Shown: positions 32,680 through 41,518 of the stretch, piece by piece | How the letters are laid out: every line of letters begins with the position of its first letter | How positions within the stretch are numbered: the first letter of the stretch is position 1 | Origin: Pikeienuella litoralis | Lineage (GTDB): Bacteria; Pseudomonadota; Alphaproteobacteria; Rhodobacterales; Rhodobacteraceae | Assembly (NCBI RefSeq): GCF_037646705.1 | Contig: NZ_JBBHER010000004.1 | Coordinates: 433,217 to 497,216 of the forward strand | Length of the DNA stretch: 64,000 nt | Direction: 5' to 3' | The notes under the pieces: model-generated | What the model was told of the DNA's origin: nothing | Database searches by the model: none | What the model saw: the letters and a program-made list of their open reading frames with translations, nothing else | Made by a program: the position numbers and the translations under genes

Positions 32680-34063
32680 AACGGATGATGTCGTCTTCGC
32701 CGAGATAGGCGCCGGTCTGCACTTCGATCAGATACATGGGAACCTTGCCGGGGTTCTCCATGCGATGGCGCGAGCCGAGCGGGATATAAACCGATTCATT
32801 CTCGGAGAGGAGCTTCACCTCCTCCCCCACCGTCACGCGCGCGGTTCCCGCGACGACGATCCAGTGCTCCGCGCGGTGCATGTGCGACTGGAGCGACAGA
32901 ACGCCGCCCGGCGTCACGCAGATCCGCTTCACCTGAAAGCGGGAGTCGATGCAGAGCGTCTCGTACCAGCCCCAGGGCCGGTGAAAGCGCGGATACTCCG
33001 TCGCCTGCGCCACGCCCGCGGCTTTCAGCTCCGCCACCAGCGCCTTCACGTCCTGCGCCCGGTCCATGTCCGCGACGAGGACGGCGTCGCGCATCGCCAC
33101 GGCGACGACCCCGTCCAGCCCGAGCCCGACGAGCCGCATTCCCGGCTCCTCGGCCCGCAACAGCGTGTCGCGGCAATCGATCGCGGTGGCCGGCCCCGAC
33201 AGCGCGACCCCGTCCGCGTCCCGCTCCGACGCCTCCCAGAGCGCGTCCCACGCGCCGAGATCGGACCAGCCGGCGGTGAACGGCACCGCGGCGATCCGCG
33301 GCGCCTTCTCCATCACCGCGAAGTCGAACGAAATATCGGCGGCCTCGCCGTAGACGTCGCCGAGCCGCATGAATCCGAGATCCATCTTCGCCGTCTCCAG
33401 CGCGGCGCGGCAGGGCGGGATCAGATCCGGCGCCAGCGCCTCGAACGCCTCCAGAATATCGCGCACCCGCATCAGGAAGACGCCCGCGTTCCAGAGATGC
33501 CGCCCGGACGACGCCATCTCCGCGGCGCGCGGCGCGTCCGGCTTCTCGACGAAGCGCAGGACCTCGGCCGCCGCCCCGGGCGCCGCCGGCGCCGCCAGTT
33601 CGAGATAGCCGTAGCCGGTCTCGGGCCGGGTCGGCGGCACGCCGAAGGTGATCAGCTTCCCCTCCCGCGCCGCCGCCGCGCCAATCTGGACCGCGGCGCG
33701 AAACGCCGCCGCGTCGGCGATCACGTGGTCGGAGGGCGCGACCAGCATCAGCGCCTCCGGATCGTCTTCGAGGCGGAGCGCGGCGGTCAGCACGACGGCG
33801 GCGGTGTTCCGGCCGACCGGCTCGACCATCACGTTCACGTCGATCATGCCGAGCGCCGCGGCCTGCTCCATCGCCAGAAAGCGGAAATCGACGCCTGTCA
33901 TCACCAGCGGCGCCGCGAATTCCGGCCCTGAAAGCCGCCTCAACGTCGTCTGATACAGGCTCTCGCGCCCCAGGAGGGGCGAAAACTGTTTCGGATAGGC
34001 GGCGCGGGACGATGGCCAGAGCCGCGTCCCGGAGCCGCCGCAAAGAATGACCGGATGGATCAC
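32654..34063 (-). CDS. manC: Mannose-1-phosphate guanylyltransferase/mannose-6-phosphate isomerase
   Basis: This 469-residue bifunctional protein has the nucleotidyltransferase signature ILCGGSGTRLWPSSRAAYPKQF (residues 6-27), VEKPD in the middle, and a C-terminal cupin-like PMI domain with HMHRAEHWIVVAGT. It makes GDP-mannose. The start codon is GTG 34063 with GAGGGA about 11 bp upstream; nothing closer fits. It is coupled to manB by a 26-bp overlap. Confidence 0.93.
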   Translation of the reverse strand: MIHPVILCGGSGTRLWPSSRAAYPKQFSPLLGRESLYQTTLRRLSGPEFAAPLVMTGVDFRFLAMEQAAALGMIDVNVMVEPVGRNTAAVVLTAALRLEDDPEALMLVAPSDHVIADAAAFRAAVQIGAAAAREGKLITFGVPPTRPETGYGYLELAAPAAPGAAAEVLRFVEKPDAPRAAEMASSGRHLWNAGVFLMRVRDILEAFEALAPDLIPPCRAALETAKMDLGFMRLGDVYGEAADISFDFAVMEKAPRIAAVPFTAGWSDLGAWDALWEASERDADGVALSGPATAIDCRDTLLRAEEPGMRLVGLGLDGVVAVAMRDAVLVADMDRAQDVKALVAELKAAGVAQATEYPRFHRPWGWYETLCIDSRFQVKRICVTPGGVLSLQSHMHRAEHWIVVAGTARVTVGEEVKLLSENESVYIPLGSRHRMENPGKVPMYLIEVQTGAYLGEDDIIRYEDIYDRN

Positions 34064-34219
34064 GATGATGACGTTCCCTCAACTCCGCCCCCGAAACCCG
34101 CCGGGGGAAGCAATAATACCTTAAGCGCTCGGGATATAGAAGCAAATCCTTCCGCTTGGCAAAAAGCGGCTCGATCTGCTACGGCGTCCGCCGTGGCGTG
34201 CAAACACGGACGGAGCGAC
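34064..34219. promoter_or_regulatory. Divergent promoter region of the exopolysaccharide genes
   Basis: This 156-bp gap separates manC and the algD-like gene and must drive both. It has an AT-rich part around 34110-34165 with GATATAG and CTTAAG. No specific operator is recognised; the GC-poor block is the only direct sign. Confidence 0.35.
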
Positions 34220-35488
34220 ATGAACATCGTTATTTTCGGGCTGGGCTACGTCGGCTTCACCGCCGCCTGCTGCATCGCGAGCGAGGGGCACCGCGTGATC
34301 GGCGTCGACGTCTCCGAGCGCAAGGTCGACAATGTGAACGCCGGCCGCGCGCCCATCATCGAGCCGGATGTGCAATCCATGCTCACCAGCGCGCTCGCCG
34401 CCGGCCGGCTCAGCGCGCGCACGACCATCGACGACGGCCTCGACGACGCCGCGATCGCCATCGTCTGCGTCGGCACCCCCTCGGCGCCCGACGGCTCCCA
34501 CAACATGGGCTATATCGCGGACGTGACCCGGCAGATCGCCAACGCGGTCGATCCGAAACGCCGCGAGCCGCTGACCGTCGCCTATCGCTCCACCGTCCGC
34601 CCCGGCACGATGGAGGAGCTGATCGGGCCGATCTTCGAGGCCGAACTCGGCCCCGACTGGGGCGACGCCGTGCGGCTGGTCTACAACCCGGAATTCCTGC
34701 GTGAAAGCTCCGCGGTCAAGGACTACTTCGCGCCGCCGAAGATCGTCATCGGCACGAAGGACGGGAAGCCGGACCCGGCGATGACCGCGCTGAACGCCAA
34801 TATCGACGCGCAGACCTTCAACGTTCCCTTCCGCGAGGCCGAATTCACCAAATTCGTCGACAATTCATGGCACGCGGTCAAGGTCGCCTTCGCCAACGAG
34901 ATCGGCCGCGTCTGCCTCAATCTCGGCATGTCGGCGAAGACGGTGCACGAGATTTTCGTCTCCGACACCAAGCTGAACATCTCCGACTATTACACCCGCC
35001 CCGGCGGGCCGTTCGGCGGCTCCTGCCTGCCGAAGGACGTGCGCGCGTTCCAGTACATCGCCGCCGACACCGGCGCGAACACGCATCTGGTGGACAGCCT
35101 GCTCCGCTCCAACGAGGCGCACAAGCACCGGATCTTCGAATACGCCGCCGAGGGGCTGGCGCCGGGCGCGCGCGTGCTGATGGCGGGGCTCGCCTTCAAG
35201 GCCGGGACCGACGATCTCCGTGAAAGCCCGAATGTCGATCTGGCGCGCAAACTGCTCGCCGCCGGCTTCTCGCTGGAGATCTTCGACCCCGCGATCAACG
35301 CCGACAAGCTGATCGGCGCCAATCTCGGCTACGCCTACAGCCGGCTCCCGTCGCTCCAGCGGCTGCTGGTGGACAAGCCCCACGCCGAGAGCGCCCGCTA
35401 CGACCGGGTTCTGGTCGCCAACGCGACGGCGAAGGCGCTCAACCTTCCGCCGGAGACCGATCTCCGCGACATCGGCCATCTCGGCTGA
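34220..35488 (+). CDS. algD: GDP-mannose 6-dehydrogenase-like (AlgD/UGD family)
   Basis: This 422-residue enzyme oxidises a nucleotide sugar to its uronic acid with two NAD. N-terminal GLGYVGFTAA binds NAD; NPEFLRESSAVKDY, KVAFANE (Lys221, Asn225) and catalytic Cys269 in GGSCLPKD complete the site. The NPEFLRESSAVKDYFAPP segment and the GDP-mannose genes next to it favour GDP-mannose over UDP-glucose as substrate, but the UGD group is close. ATG 34220 is preceded by CGGAG. A glycosyltransferase follows after 8 bp. Confidence 0.85.
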   Translation: MNIVIFGLGYVGFTAACCIASEGHRVIGVDVSERKVDNVNAGRAPIIEPDVQSMLTSALAAGRLSARTTIDDGLDDAAIAIVCVGTPSAPDGSHNMGYIADVTRQIANAVDPKRREPLTVAYRSTVRPGTMEELIGPIFEAELGPDWGDAVRLVYNPEFLRESSAVKDYFAPPKIVIGTKDGKPDPAMTALNANIDAQTFNVPFREAEFTKFVDNSWHAVKVAFANEIGRVCLNLGMSAKTVHEIFVSDTKLNISDYYTRPGGPFGGSCLPKDVRAFQYIAADTGANTHLVDSLLRSNEAHKHRIFEYAAEGLAPGARVLMAGLAFKAGTDDLRESPNVDLARKLLAAGFSLEIFDPAINADKLIGANLGYAYSRLPSLQRLLVDKPHAESARYDRVLVANATAKALNLPPETDLRDIGHLG

Positions 35489-35496
35489 GGCGCCCC

Positions 35497-36768
35497 ATGA
35501 CCCGCCCCAACACGCCCGAAGCGGCCGCGCCCTCCCCCACTCCCCGCCTGGACCGGATCAGGGAGAGCCGGCCGCTGGCCGGGCGCCGGATCCTGATCAT
35601 CGTGGAGAACCTCCCCCTCCCCTTCGACCGGCGCGTCTGGCACGAGGCCCGCACCCTGACCGCGGCGGGGGCGGAGGTCTCGGTCATCTGCCCGACCGGC
35701 AAGGGCTATGAGGCGCGGTACGAGGAGATCGACGGCGTTCATATCCATCGCCACCCTCTCCCGCTCGACGCCAAGGGCGCGTCCGGCTACCTGCTGGAAT
35801 ACGGCGCCGCGCTCTGGCACGAATTGCGGCTCGCGCTGAAGATCCGGCGCCTGCGCGGCTTCGACACCATCCAGGCCTGCAACCCGCCCGATCTGATCTT
35901 CCTGATCGCGACGCCGTTCAAATGGTTCGGCGCGCGGTTCATCTTCGACCATCACGACATCAATCCGGAGCTTTACGAGGCGAAATTCGGCCGCCGCGGC
36001 TTTTTCTGGAAGCTGATGGTGCTGTTCGAGCGGCTGACCTTCCGCGCCGCCGACGTGGTGATCTCCACCAACAACTCCTACCGGGACATCGCGATGACCC
36101 GCGGCGGGAAAAAGTCGGAGGACGTGTTCGTGGTCCGCTCCGGCCCCGATCTCGGCCGGCTGGAGGTGATGGAGCCGGACCCGCGCTGGCGGAACGGGCG
36201 CGCGTTCATGGTCGGCTATGTCGGGGTGATGGGCGACCAGGAGGGGATCGACCTGCTGCTGGAGGCGGCGCGCGAAATCGTCTTCGATCACGGCCGCGAC
36301 GTTCAGTTCGTTCTCGTCGGCGGCGGCCCGGCGCTCGACGGGCTGAAGGCCGAGGCCGAACGGCTCGGCCTCGCCGATCACGTCACCTTCACCGGCCGCG
36401 CGCCGGACGCCGATCTCTTCTCCGTCCTCTCCTCCGCCGACGTCTGCGTGAACCCGGACCGGGTGAACCCGATGAACGACAAGTCGACGATGAACAAGAT
36501 CCTCGAATACATGGCGTTCTCGAAACCCATCGTGCAGTTCGAGGTCGCGGAGGGCCGCTATTCGGCTCAGGACGCCTCGCTCTACGCCCTGCCGAACGAC
36601 ACCGGCGACATGGCCGCGAAGATCATCGCGCTTCTCGACGATCCGGACCGCCGCGCCGCCATGGGCGCGCGGGGGCGCGCCCGGGTCGAGGCGGAGCTGA
36701 ACTGGGATCATCAGGTCGACACGCTGGTCGCCGCCTATCTCCGCGTCGCCGAGAAGCGGGGCGGCTGA
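35497..36768 (+). CDS. Glycosyltransferase family 4
   Basis: This 423-residue GT-B enzyme has an N-terminal acceptor domain with FDRRVWHEARTL and HHDINPELYEAKFG. The C-terminal donor domain includes VGYVGVMGDQEGIDLLLEA, and the nucleotide-sugar region is MNKILEYMAFSKPIVQFE with E near residue 330. Members attach sugars to lipid-linked repeat units in exopolysaccharide assembly. It follows the algD-like gene by 8 bp. Donor and acceptor are not known. Confidence 0.9.
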   Translation: MTRPNTPEAAAPSPTPRLDRIRESRPLAGRRILIIVENLPLPFDRRVWHEARTLTAAGAEVSVICPTGKGYEARYEEIDGVHIHRHPLPLDAKGASGYLLEYGAALWHELRLALKIRRLRGFDTIQACNPPDLIFLIATPFKWFGARFIFDHHDINPELYEAKFGRRGFFWKLMVLFERLTFRAADVVISTNNSYRDIAMTRGGKKSEDVFVVRSGPDLGRLEVMEPDPRWRNGRAFMVGYVGVMGDQEGIDLLLEAAREIVFDHGRDVQFVLVGGGPALDGLKAEAERLGLADHVTFTGRAPDADLFSVLSSADVCVNPDRVNPMNDKSTMNKILEYMAFSKPIVQFEVAEGRYSAQDASLYALPNDTGDMAAKIIALLDDPDRRAAMGARGRARVEAELNWDHQVDTLVAAYLRVAEKRGG

Positions 36769-36846
36769 GCCACGTCTTGCCGTCCGGGCGGCATTCGCCT
36801 AAATCCTTCAGGTCCGCATCAGAGCCCGCATCAAAGGACGATCCAT

Positions 36847-37023
36847 ATGAGCATCGAAGCGCCGGAGACCGTCGAAGTCGAAACCACGCGCGTCGCCTGC
36901 GACGGCGGCGATGGGGCGCTGGGCCACCCCCGGGTCTGGCTCACGATCAACGACGAGGGATTCGTCGAATGCCCCTATTGCGACAAGCGCTTCGTCCTGA
37001 AGCCGGGCGCGGCGGCGCATTGA
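36847..37023 (+). CDS. Zinc-finger domain protein (NDUFS6-like)
   Basis: This 58-residue protein has zinc ligands Cys18, His27, Cys42 and Cys45 (VACDGG...GHPRV...ECPYC). It is the PF10276 zinc-finger family related to NDUFS6 of complex I, common in alphaproteobacteria. AGGACG stands about 8 bp before the ATG. It may be a complex I accessory protein, though no nuo genes lie here. Confidence 0.85.
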   Translation: MSIEAPETVEVETTRVACDGGDGALGHPRVWLTINDEGFVECPYCDKRFVLKPGAAAH

Positions 37024-37099
37024 GCGGCGCGGCCGCCGCCGCCTGAAACCCGCCGCCCGACCTCCGCCGCCTCGGGCCGCGCGCCGCCCGATCACCAAA

Positions 37100-37118
37100 A
37101 AGGCGCCCATCGGCGCTT
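37100..37118. terminator. Weak hairpin after the zinc-finger gene
   Basis: A short stem with a one-base bulge (AAGGCGCC with GGCGCTT) lies about 77 bp after the zinc-finger stop. It has T-rich sequence on the minus strand, where no gene is known, so the direction is unclear. Confidence 0.3.
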
Positions 37119-37153
37119 GGCCGGGGCCGCGCCAGCGCCCATAAGCTCACATC

Positions 37154-37762
37154 ATGTTCGACGCCGCGCTCCGCAAGCTGATCGATCGCCCGCTCGACCG
37201 GCTGGGCCGAAGCCTGGCGCGCCGGGGCGCGTCCGCGAACGCGGTCACGCTCGCGGGGTTCCTGCTCGGGCTCGGCGCGGCGGCGCTGATCGCGCTCGGC
37301 CATCCGCTCCTCGCGCTCGCGCCGCTCCTCGCCGGGCGGCTGACCGACGGGCTCGACGGCGCCGTCGCCCGCGCCACGGCGCCGACGGATTTTGGCGGCT
37401 TTCTCGACATCACCTGCGATTTCGTCGTCTACGCCGCCATCCCGCTCGGCTTCGTCATCGCCGATCCGGGCGCGAACGGGGCGGCGGGGGCCTTTCTTCT
37501 CGCCAGCTTTCACGCCAACGGCGCCGCCTTCCTCGCCTATGCGATTCTCGCCGAGAAGCGGAAGCTGGTCACGAGCGCGCGGGGGGTGAAGACGCTATAC
37601 TATGTCGGCGGCCTGCTGGAAGGGGCGGAGACGATCGCGCTTTTCACGCTCTTTTGCCTCCTCCCCGGCTGGTTCGCGCCGCTGGCCTGGGGATTCGGCG
37701 CGCTCTGCTTCGTCTCGGCGACGGCGCGCGCGTTGCTCGCCCAGCAGGTTTTCGACGCTTGA
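37154..37762 (+). CDS. CDP-alcohol phosphatidyltransferase family protein
   Basis: This 202-residue membrane enzyme has the four catalytic aspartates Asp65, Asp68, Asp85 and Asp89 (DGLDGAVAR...GGFLDITCD). The spacer after AR is seven residues, not the usual eight. About six helices span the membrane. The family makes phosphatidyl-glycerol, -serine or other lipids; the true substrate cannot be told. It precedes polA by 52 bp with no clear link. Confidence 0.85.
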   Translation: MFDAALRKLIDRPLDRLGRSLARRGASANAVTLAGFLLGLGAAALIALGHPLLALAPLLAGRLTDGLDGAVARATAPTDFGGFLDITCDFVVYAAIPLGFVIADPGANGAAGAFLLASFHANGAAFLAYAILAEKRKLVTSARGVKTLYYVGGLLEGAETIALFTLFCLLPGWFAPLAWGFGALCFVSATARALLAQQVFDA

Positions 37763-37814
37763 GCGGGCGCGCCGCATCCGCCATTCTCCGCCCGACACGC
37801 AAAGGAAACGAACC

Positions 37815-40643
37815 ATGCCCGCCAAGCCGGAAGACCATCTCTATCTCGTCGACGGCTCCGGCTTCATCTTCCGGGCCTATCACGCGCTGCCGGCGCTGAC
37901 GCGGAAGTCGGACGGGCTGCCGGTCGGCGCGGTCGCCGGGTTCTGCAACATGATCCACAAGATGCTGCAGGATCTGAAAGGCGACGACGAGCCGAGCCAT
38001 GTCGCGGTGATCTTCGACGCCTCCCGCACCTCGTTCCGGAACGAATTCTACCCCGATTACAAGGGCCATCGCCCCGACGCGCCGGAGGATCTCCGCCCGC
38101 AATTCCCGCTGATCCGCCGCGCCACGCGCGCCTTCAACCTGCCCTGCATCGAGATCGAGGGCTTCGAGGCCGACGACGTGATCGCCACCTATGCGCGCGA
38201 GGCCGCGAAGGCGGGGGCCGAGGTCACCATCGTCTCATCCGACAAGGACCTGATGCAGCTCGTGGGCGATCAGCCCGGCGGAGGCTATATCGGCATGGTC
38301 GATCTGATGAAGAACAAGGTCATCGGCGTCGCGCAGGTCCACGAGAAATTCGGCGTCGGCCCCGACCGGGTGATCGACGTGCAGGCGCTCGCGGGAGACA
38401 GCGTCGACAATGTCCCGGGCGCGCCCGGCATCGGCGTGAAGACCGCCGCGCTGCTGATCAACGAATACGGCGATCTCGAAACGCTGCTGGCGCGGGCCGA
38501 GGAGATCAAGCAGCCGAAGCGCCGCGCCAGCCTGATCGAGAACGCGGAGCTGATCCGCATCTCGAAACGGCTCGTCACGCTCGACGACAAGGTCGGGAAC
38601 CTTCCCGATTTCGACGAACTCGCCCGGAAGCAGCCCGAGGCGGAGCCGCTTCTGGCCTTCCTGAACGAAATGGAGTTCACCACCCTGACCCGGCGGATCG
38701 CGGCGGCCATGAACCTGCCCGCCCCGGTCGCGGCGGCCGCGGCGGCCGCGCCCGAAGGCGGGCCGGCGGAGGCGCCGGGCGCCGCGGCGAGCCCGATCGA
38801 CCGCTCCGCCTACGAGATCGTCCGCGACCTCGACACGCTCCGCGCATGGGTCGCCTCGGTCTATGAGCGCGGCGTCGTCGCGGTCGACACCGAGACCACC
38901 TCGCTCGACGAAATGCAGGCGGAGCTTGTCGGCGTCTCGCTCGCCACGGCGCCGGGGCGGGCCTGCTACATCCCGCTCGGCCACAGCACCGGGAACGGCG
39001 ACCTGCTCGGCGCGGCCAAGCTCGCCGAGGGCCAGGCGCCGCTGGACGAGGCGCTGGCGATCCTGAAGCCGATGCTGGAGGATTCCTCGATCCTCAAGAT
39101 CGCGCAGAACATGAAATACGACATGAAGGTTCTGGCCCGCTACGGGGTCAAGGTCGCGCCGTTCGACGACACCATGCTGCTCTCCTACGCGCAGGAGGCC
39201 GGGATCGGCGGCCACGGGATGGACGCGCTCGCGGCCCGGCATCTCGGCCACGAGACGATCCCGATCAAGACGCTGATCGGCGGCGGCAAGAGCCGGATCA
39301 CCTTCGACCGGGTCGAGATCGACAAGGCCGCGCCCTACGCGGCGGAGGACGCCGACGTCACCTTCCGGCTCTGGCGGGTGCTGAAGCCGGGGCTGGTCCG
39401 CCACCGCGTCACCCGCGTCTACGAGACGATGGAGCGGCCGCTGGTCCCGGTTCTGGCCGATATGGAGCGCGCCGGCGTGCTGGTGGACCGCGACGCGCTC
39501 TCGCGGCTCTCGAACACCTTCGCGCAGAAAATGGCCGCGCTCGAAGCCGAGATCCATGAACTCGCCGGCGAGACGTTCAATGTCGGCTCGCCGAAACAGC
39601 TGGGAGAGATCCTCTTCGAGCGGATGGGGCTGGACGGCGGCAAAAAGGGAAAGACCGGCGCCTACGCCACCGGCGCCGACGTGCTGGAGACGCTGGCCGC
39701 CGAAGGGCACGACCTGCCGGCGCGCGTGCTTGACTGGCGCCAATTGTCAAAACTGAAAGGCACTTACACCGACGCGCTGCAAACCCACATCAACCCCGAG
39801 ACCGGGCGCGTCCACACCTCCTACTCCATCGCCGGCGCCTCGACCGGCCGGCTCGCCTCGACCGACCCGAACCTTCAGAACATTCCGGTCCGCACCGAAG
39901 AGGGCCGGCGCATCCGCGAGGCGTTCATCGCGGCGCCGGGAAACATCCTCATCTCGCTCGACTATAGCCAGATCGAGCTGCGCCTTCTCGCGCATATCGC
40001 CGGGATCGACGCGCTCCGCCAGGCGTTCGCGGAGGGGCAGGACATCCACGCCGCCACCGCCTCCGAGATCTTCGGCGTCCCGATCGAGGGGATGGATCCG
40101 ATGATCCGCCGGCAGGCGAAGGCGATCAATTTCGGCGTCATCTACGGCATTTCGCCCTTCGGCCTCGCCAACAATCTCCGCATCCCGCGTGAGGACGCCA
40201 AGCGCTTCATCGACGCCTATTTCGAGAAATTCCCCGGCATCCGCGCCTATATGGACGCGACCGTCGAGACCGCGAAAAGGCAGGGCTATGTCGAGACCGT
40301 GTTCGGCCGGCGGATCCACACGCCCGAGATCAACGCCAAGGGGCCGATGGGCGGCTTTCAGCGGCGCGCCGCGATCAACGCGCCGATCCAGGGCTCCGCG
40401 GCCGATGTGATCCGCCGCGCGATGATCCGCATCCCCGCCGCGCTCTCGGCGGCGAAGCTCAGCGCGCGGATGCTGCTTCAGGTGCATGACGAGCTGATCT
40501 TCGAAGCGCCGGAGGCCGAGGCGGAGAAGACCATCGCCGCCGTGAAGAAAGTGATGGAAGGCGCCAATTTCCCCGCGGTCCAGCTGTCGACGCCGCTGAT
40601 CGTCGACGCGGGACAGGGCCCGAACTGGGCCGCCGCGCACTGA
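37815..40643 (+). CDS. polA: DNA polymerase I
   Basis: This 942-residue protein has the 5'-3' nuclease (1-300), an intact 3'-5' proofreading domain (about 330-520, with AVDTETTSL), and the polymerase (about 570-942). Motif A is SLDYSQIELR, motif B RRQAKAINFGVIYG and motif C VHDELIFE. The start is ATG 37815 behind AAAGGAA; the longer frame upstream is not protein-like. A linker of alternating Ala/Pro (about residues 300-330) joins the first two domains. A bidirectional terminator follows. Confidence 0.97.
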   Translation: MPAKPEDHLYLVDGSGFIFRAYHALPALTRKSDGLPVGAVAGFCNMIHKMLQDLKGDDEPSHVAVIFDASRTSFRNEFYPDYKGHRPDAPEDLRPQFPLIRRATRAFNLPCIEIEGFEADDVIATYAREAAKAGAEVTIVSSDKDLMQLVGDQPGGGYIGMVDLMKNKVIGVAQVHEKFGVGPDRVIDVQALAGDSVDNVPGAPGIGVKTAALLINEYGDLETLLARAEEIKQPKRRASLIENAELIRISKRLVTLDDKVGNLPDFDELARKQPEAEPLLAFLNEMEFTTLTRRIAAAMNLPAPVAAAAAAAPEGGPAEAPGAAASPIDRSAYEIVRDLDTLRAWVASVYERGVVAVDTETTSLDEMQAELVGVSLATAPGRACYIPLGHSTGNGDLLGAAKLAEGQAPLDEALAILKPMLEDSSILKIAQNMKYDMKVLARYGVKVAPFDDTMLLSYAQEAGIGGHGMDALAARHLGHETIPIKTLIGGGKSRITFDRVEIDKAAPYAAEDADVTFRLWRVLKPGLVRHRVTRVYETMERPLVPVLADMERAGVLVDRDALSRLSNTFAQKMAALEAEIHELAGETFNVGSPKQLGEILFERMGLDGGKKGKTGAYATGADVLETLAAEGHDLPARVLDWRQLSKLKGTYTDALQTHINPETGRVHTSYSIAGASTGRLASTDPNLQNIPVRTEEGRRIREAFIAAPGNILISLDYSQIELRLLAHIAGIDALRQAFAEGQDIHAATASEIFGVPIEGMDPMIRRQAKAINFGVIYGISPFGLANNLRIPREDAKRFIDAYFEKFPGIRAYMDATVETAKRQGYVETVFGRRIHTPEINAKGPMGGFQRRAAINAPIQGSAADVIRRAMIRIPAALSAAKLSARMLLQVHDELIFEAPEAEAEKTIAAVKKVMEGANFPAVQLSTPLIVDAGQGPNWAAAH

Positions 40644-40695
40644 GGACGGCCCGGAAGACGGCGCGAAAGAAGACGGCGCGCCGCCGCCGGGCGTG

Positions 40696-40728
40696 AAAAA
40701 GGCCGCCCCGAACCCGGAGCGGCCTTTT
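40696..40728. terminator. Bidirectional terminator after polA
   Basis: AAAAGGCCGC (40697-40706) pairs with GCGGCCTTTT (40719-40728) around a 12-base loop. It has U-runs in both directions and serves polA on the plus strand and the GFA gene on the minus strand. Its right half takes part in the repeats that flank the GFA segment. Confidence 0.85.
40709..40727 (+). repeat. 19-bp direct repeat, left copy
   Basis: The 19-base word CGAACCCGGAGCGGCCTTT occurs here and again, identical, at 41476-41494. The copy here is the loop and right arm of the polA terminator. Confidence 0.8.
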
Positions 40729-40744
40729 GCACTTCGTGGCGCAG
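40723..40744 (+). repeat. Inverted repeat, left arm
   Basis: This arm pairs with 41450-41470. Its reverse complement shares the core CCACGAAG and flanking CTGC and GCAAA with the right arm; about 19 of 22 aligned positions are identical. Confidence 0.75.
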
Positions 40745-40904
40745 TCTTCGCCGAAACCGCTTCTGATTGCGAAGGCATATCGAGCAAAGCTCCCGAAGAA
40801 ATTTTCGGGATCCCCCATGCTTGATGTCCGCTCAGCGGGACGAAGCCGACGGTCGCGTCCTTGTCGTCTGGCTGTTGTCCGAGATGTATCATCGGCTCGA
40901 CCGC

Positions 40905-41315
40905 TCAGCCGGGAAGTCCTTCGATCCTTTCGATGGAGGCCAGGTCGTTGTCCCAATTTGCGCGACTGGAACAGCAGATATGCGCGTTGGGTCGCATGTC
41001 AATTCGGCTGTCAAGCGACCCTGCCGGCACCACAAGCAAACCGACCTCCGGCTGGGAAACTGGCAGCGCGGACCCGCAGTCGGAGCAAAAGCTCTTCACG
41101 TGGTTTGACCCGGAGAGCCGGAACGTCTTGATGTTTTCCTCGCCTGACACCCAGGTGATTTTGGCAGTGGATGAGAACAGGTTTGCCGAATGGGCCGAAC
41201 CGCTGTCCTTGCGGCAGCGGGCGCAGTGGCACAGGAAAAAGCTCTCGAACTCTCCCGAAATGCGGAAATTCACAGCGCCACATACGCATTGTCCGGTGGC
41301 TGGATTGTTGTCCAT
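40905..41315 (-). CDS. GFA family zinc protein (CENP-V/GFA)
   Basis: This 136-residue protein has the GFA zinc ligands Cys10, Cys12, Cys29, Cys31, Cys34, Cys77 and Cys80. The family is named for glutathione-dependent formaldehyde activation, but most members have no proven activity. ATG 41315 is preceded by GAGGAG 6 bp upstream; the frame itself opens at GTG. The gene is less GC-rich than its neighbours and sits in a repeat-bounded segment, so transfer is likely. Its minus-strand transcript would end at the polA terminator. Confidence 0.88.
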   Translation of the reverse strand: MDNNPATGQCVCGAVNFRISGEFESFFLCHCARCRKDSGSAHSANLFSSTAKITWVSGEENIKTFRLSGSNHVKSFCSDCGSALPVSQPEVGLLVVPAGSLDSRIDMRPNAHICCSSRANWDNDLASIERIEGLPG

Positions 41316-41449
41316 TCCCACTCCTCTCGACAGGCAAGCCCCCTGCCGCCAGTCGAACGCAACTATATTGATCCCTCGTATTCGTGTGTTGGATCAAGGT
41401 CAAAAGGGCTCAAAGCGGACAATGCGCTCCGAGCCCTGGTATCATTCAC

Positions 41450-41470
41450 CTGCACCACGAAGCGCAAAGG
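41450..41470 (-). repeat. Inverted repeat, right arm
   Basis: This arm pairs with 40723-40744, which bounds the other end of the GFA segment. It leads straight into the left arm of the second terminator-like stem. Confidence 0.75.
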
Positions 41471-41475
41471 GCTGA

Positions 41476-41494
41476 CGAACCCGGAGCGGCCTTT
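41476..41494 (+). repeat. 19-bp direct repeat, right copy
   Basis: This copy is identical to 40709-40727. It forms the right half of an imperfect stem-loop (about 41466-41494) that lies 25 bp after the VPLPA-CTERM stop and may terminate that minus-strand gene. Confidence 0.75.
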
Positions 41495-41518
41495 CAGGTC
41501 AAAGCCCGGCGTCTGCGG

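Larger units (their letters stand above)
40709..41494. mobile_element. Repeat-bounded low-GC segment carrying a GFA gene
   Basis: A 786-bp stretch is enclosed by the 19-bp direct repeat. Just inside it, 40723-40744 and 41450-41470 are an imperfect inverted repeat (two substitutions and one indel in about 22 positions). The enclosed DNA has visibly lower GC and less GC-biased third codon positions than polA and the CTERM gene on each side. The only clear gene inside encodes a GFA protein. No transposase or integrase is present. The simplest reading is a small inserted module or the product of recombination at a terminator; the boundaries are exact but the mechanism is unknown. Confidence 0.5.
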
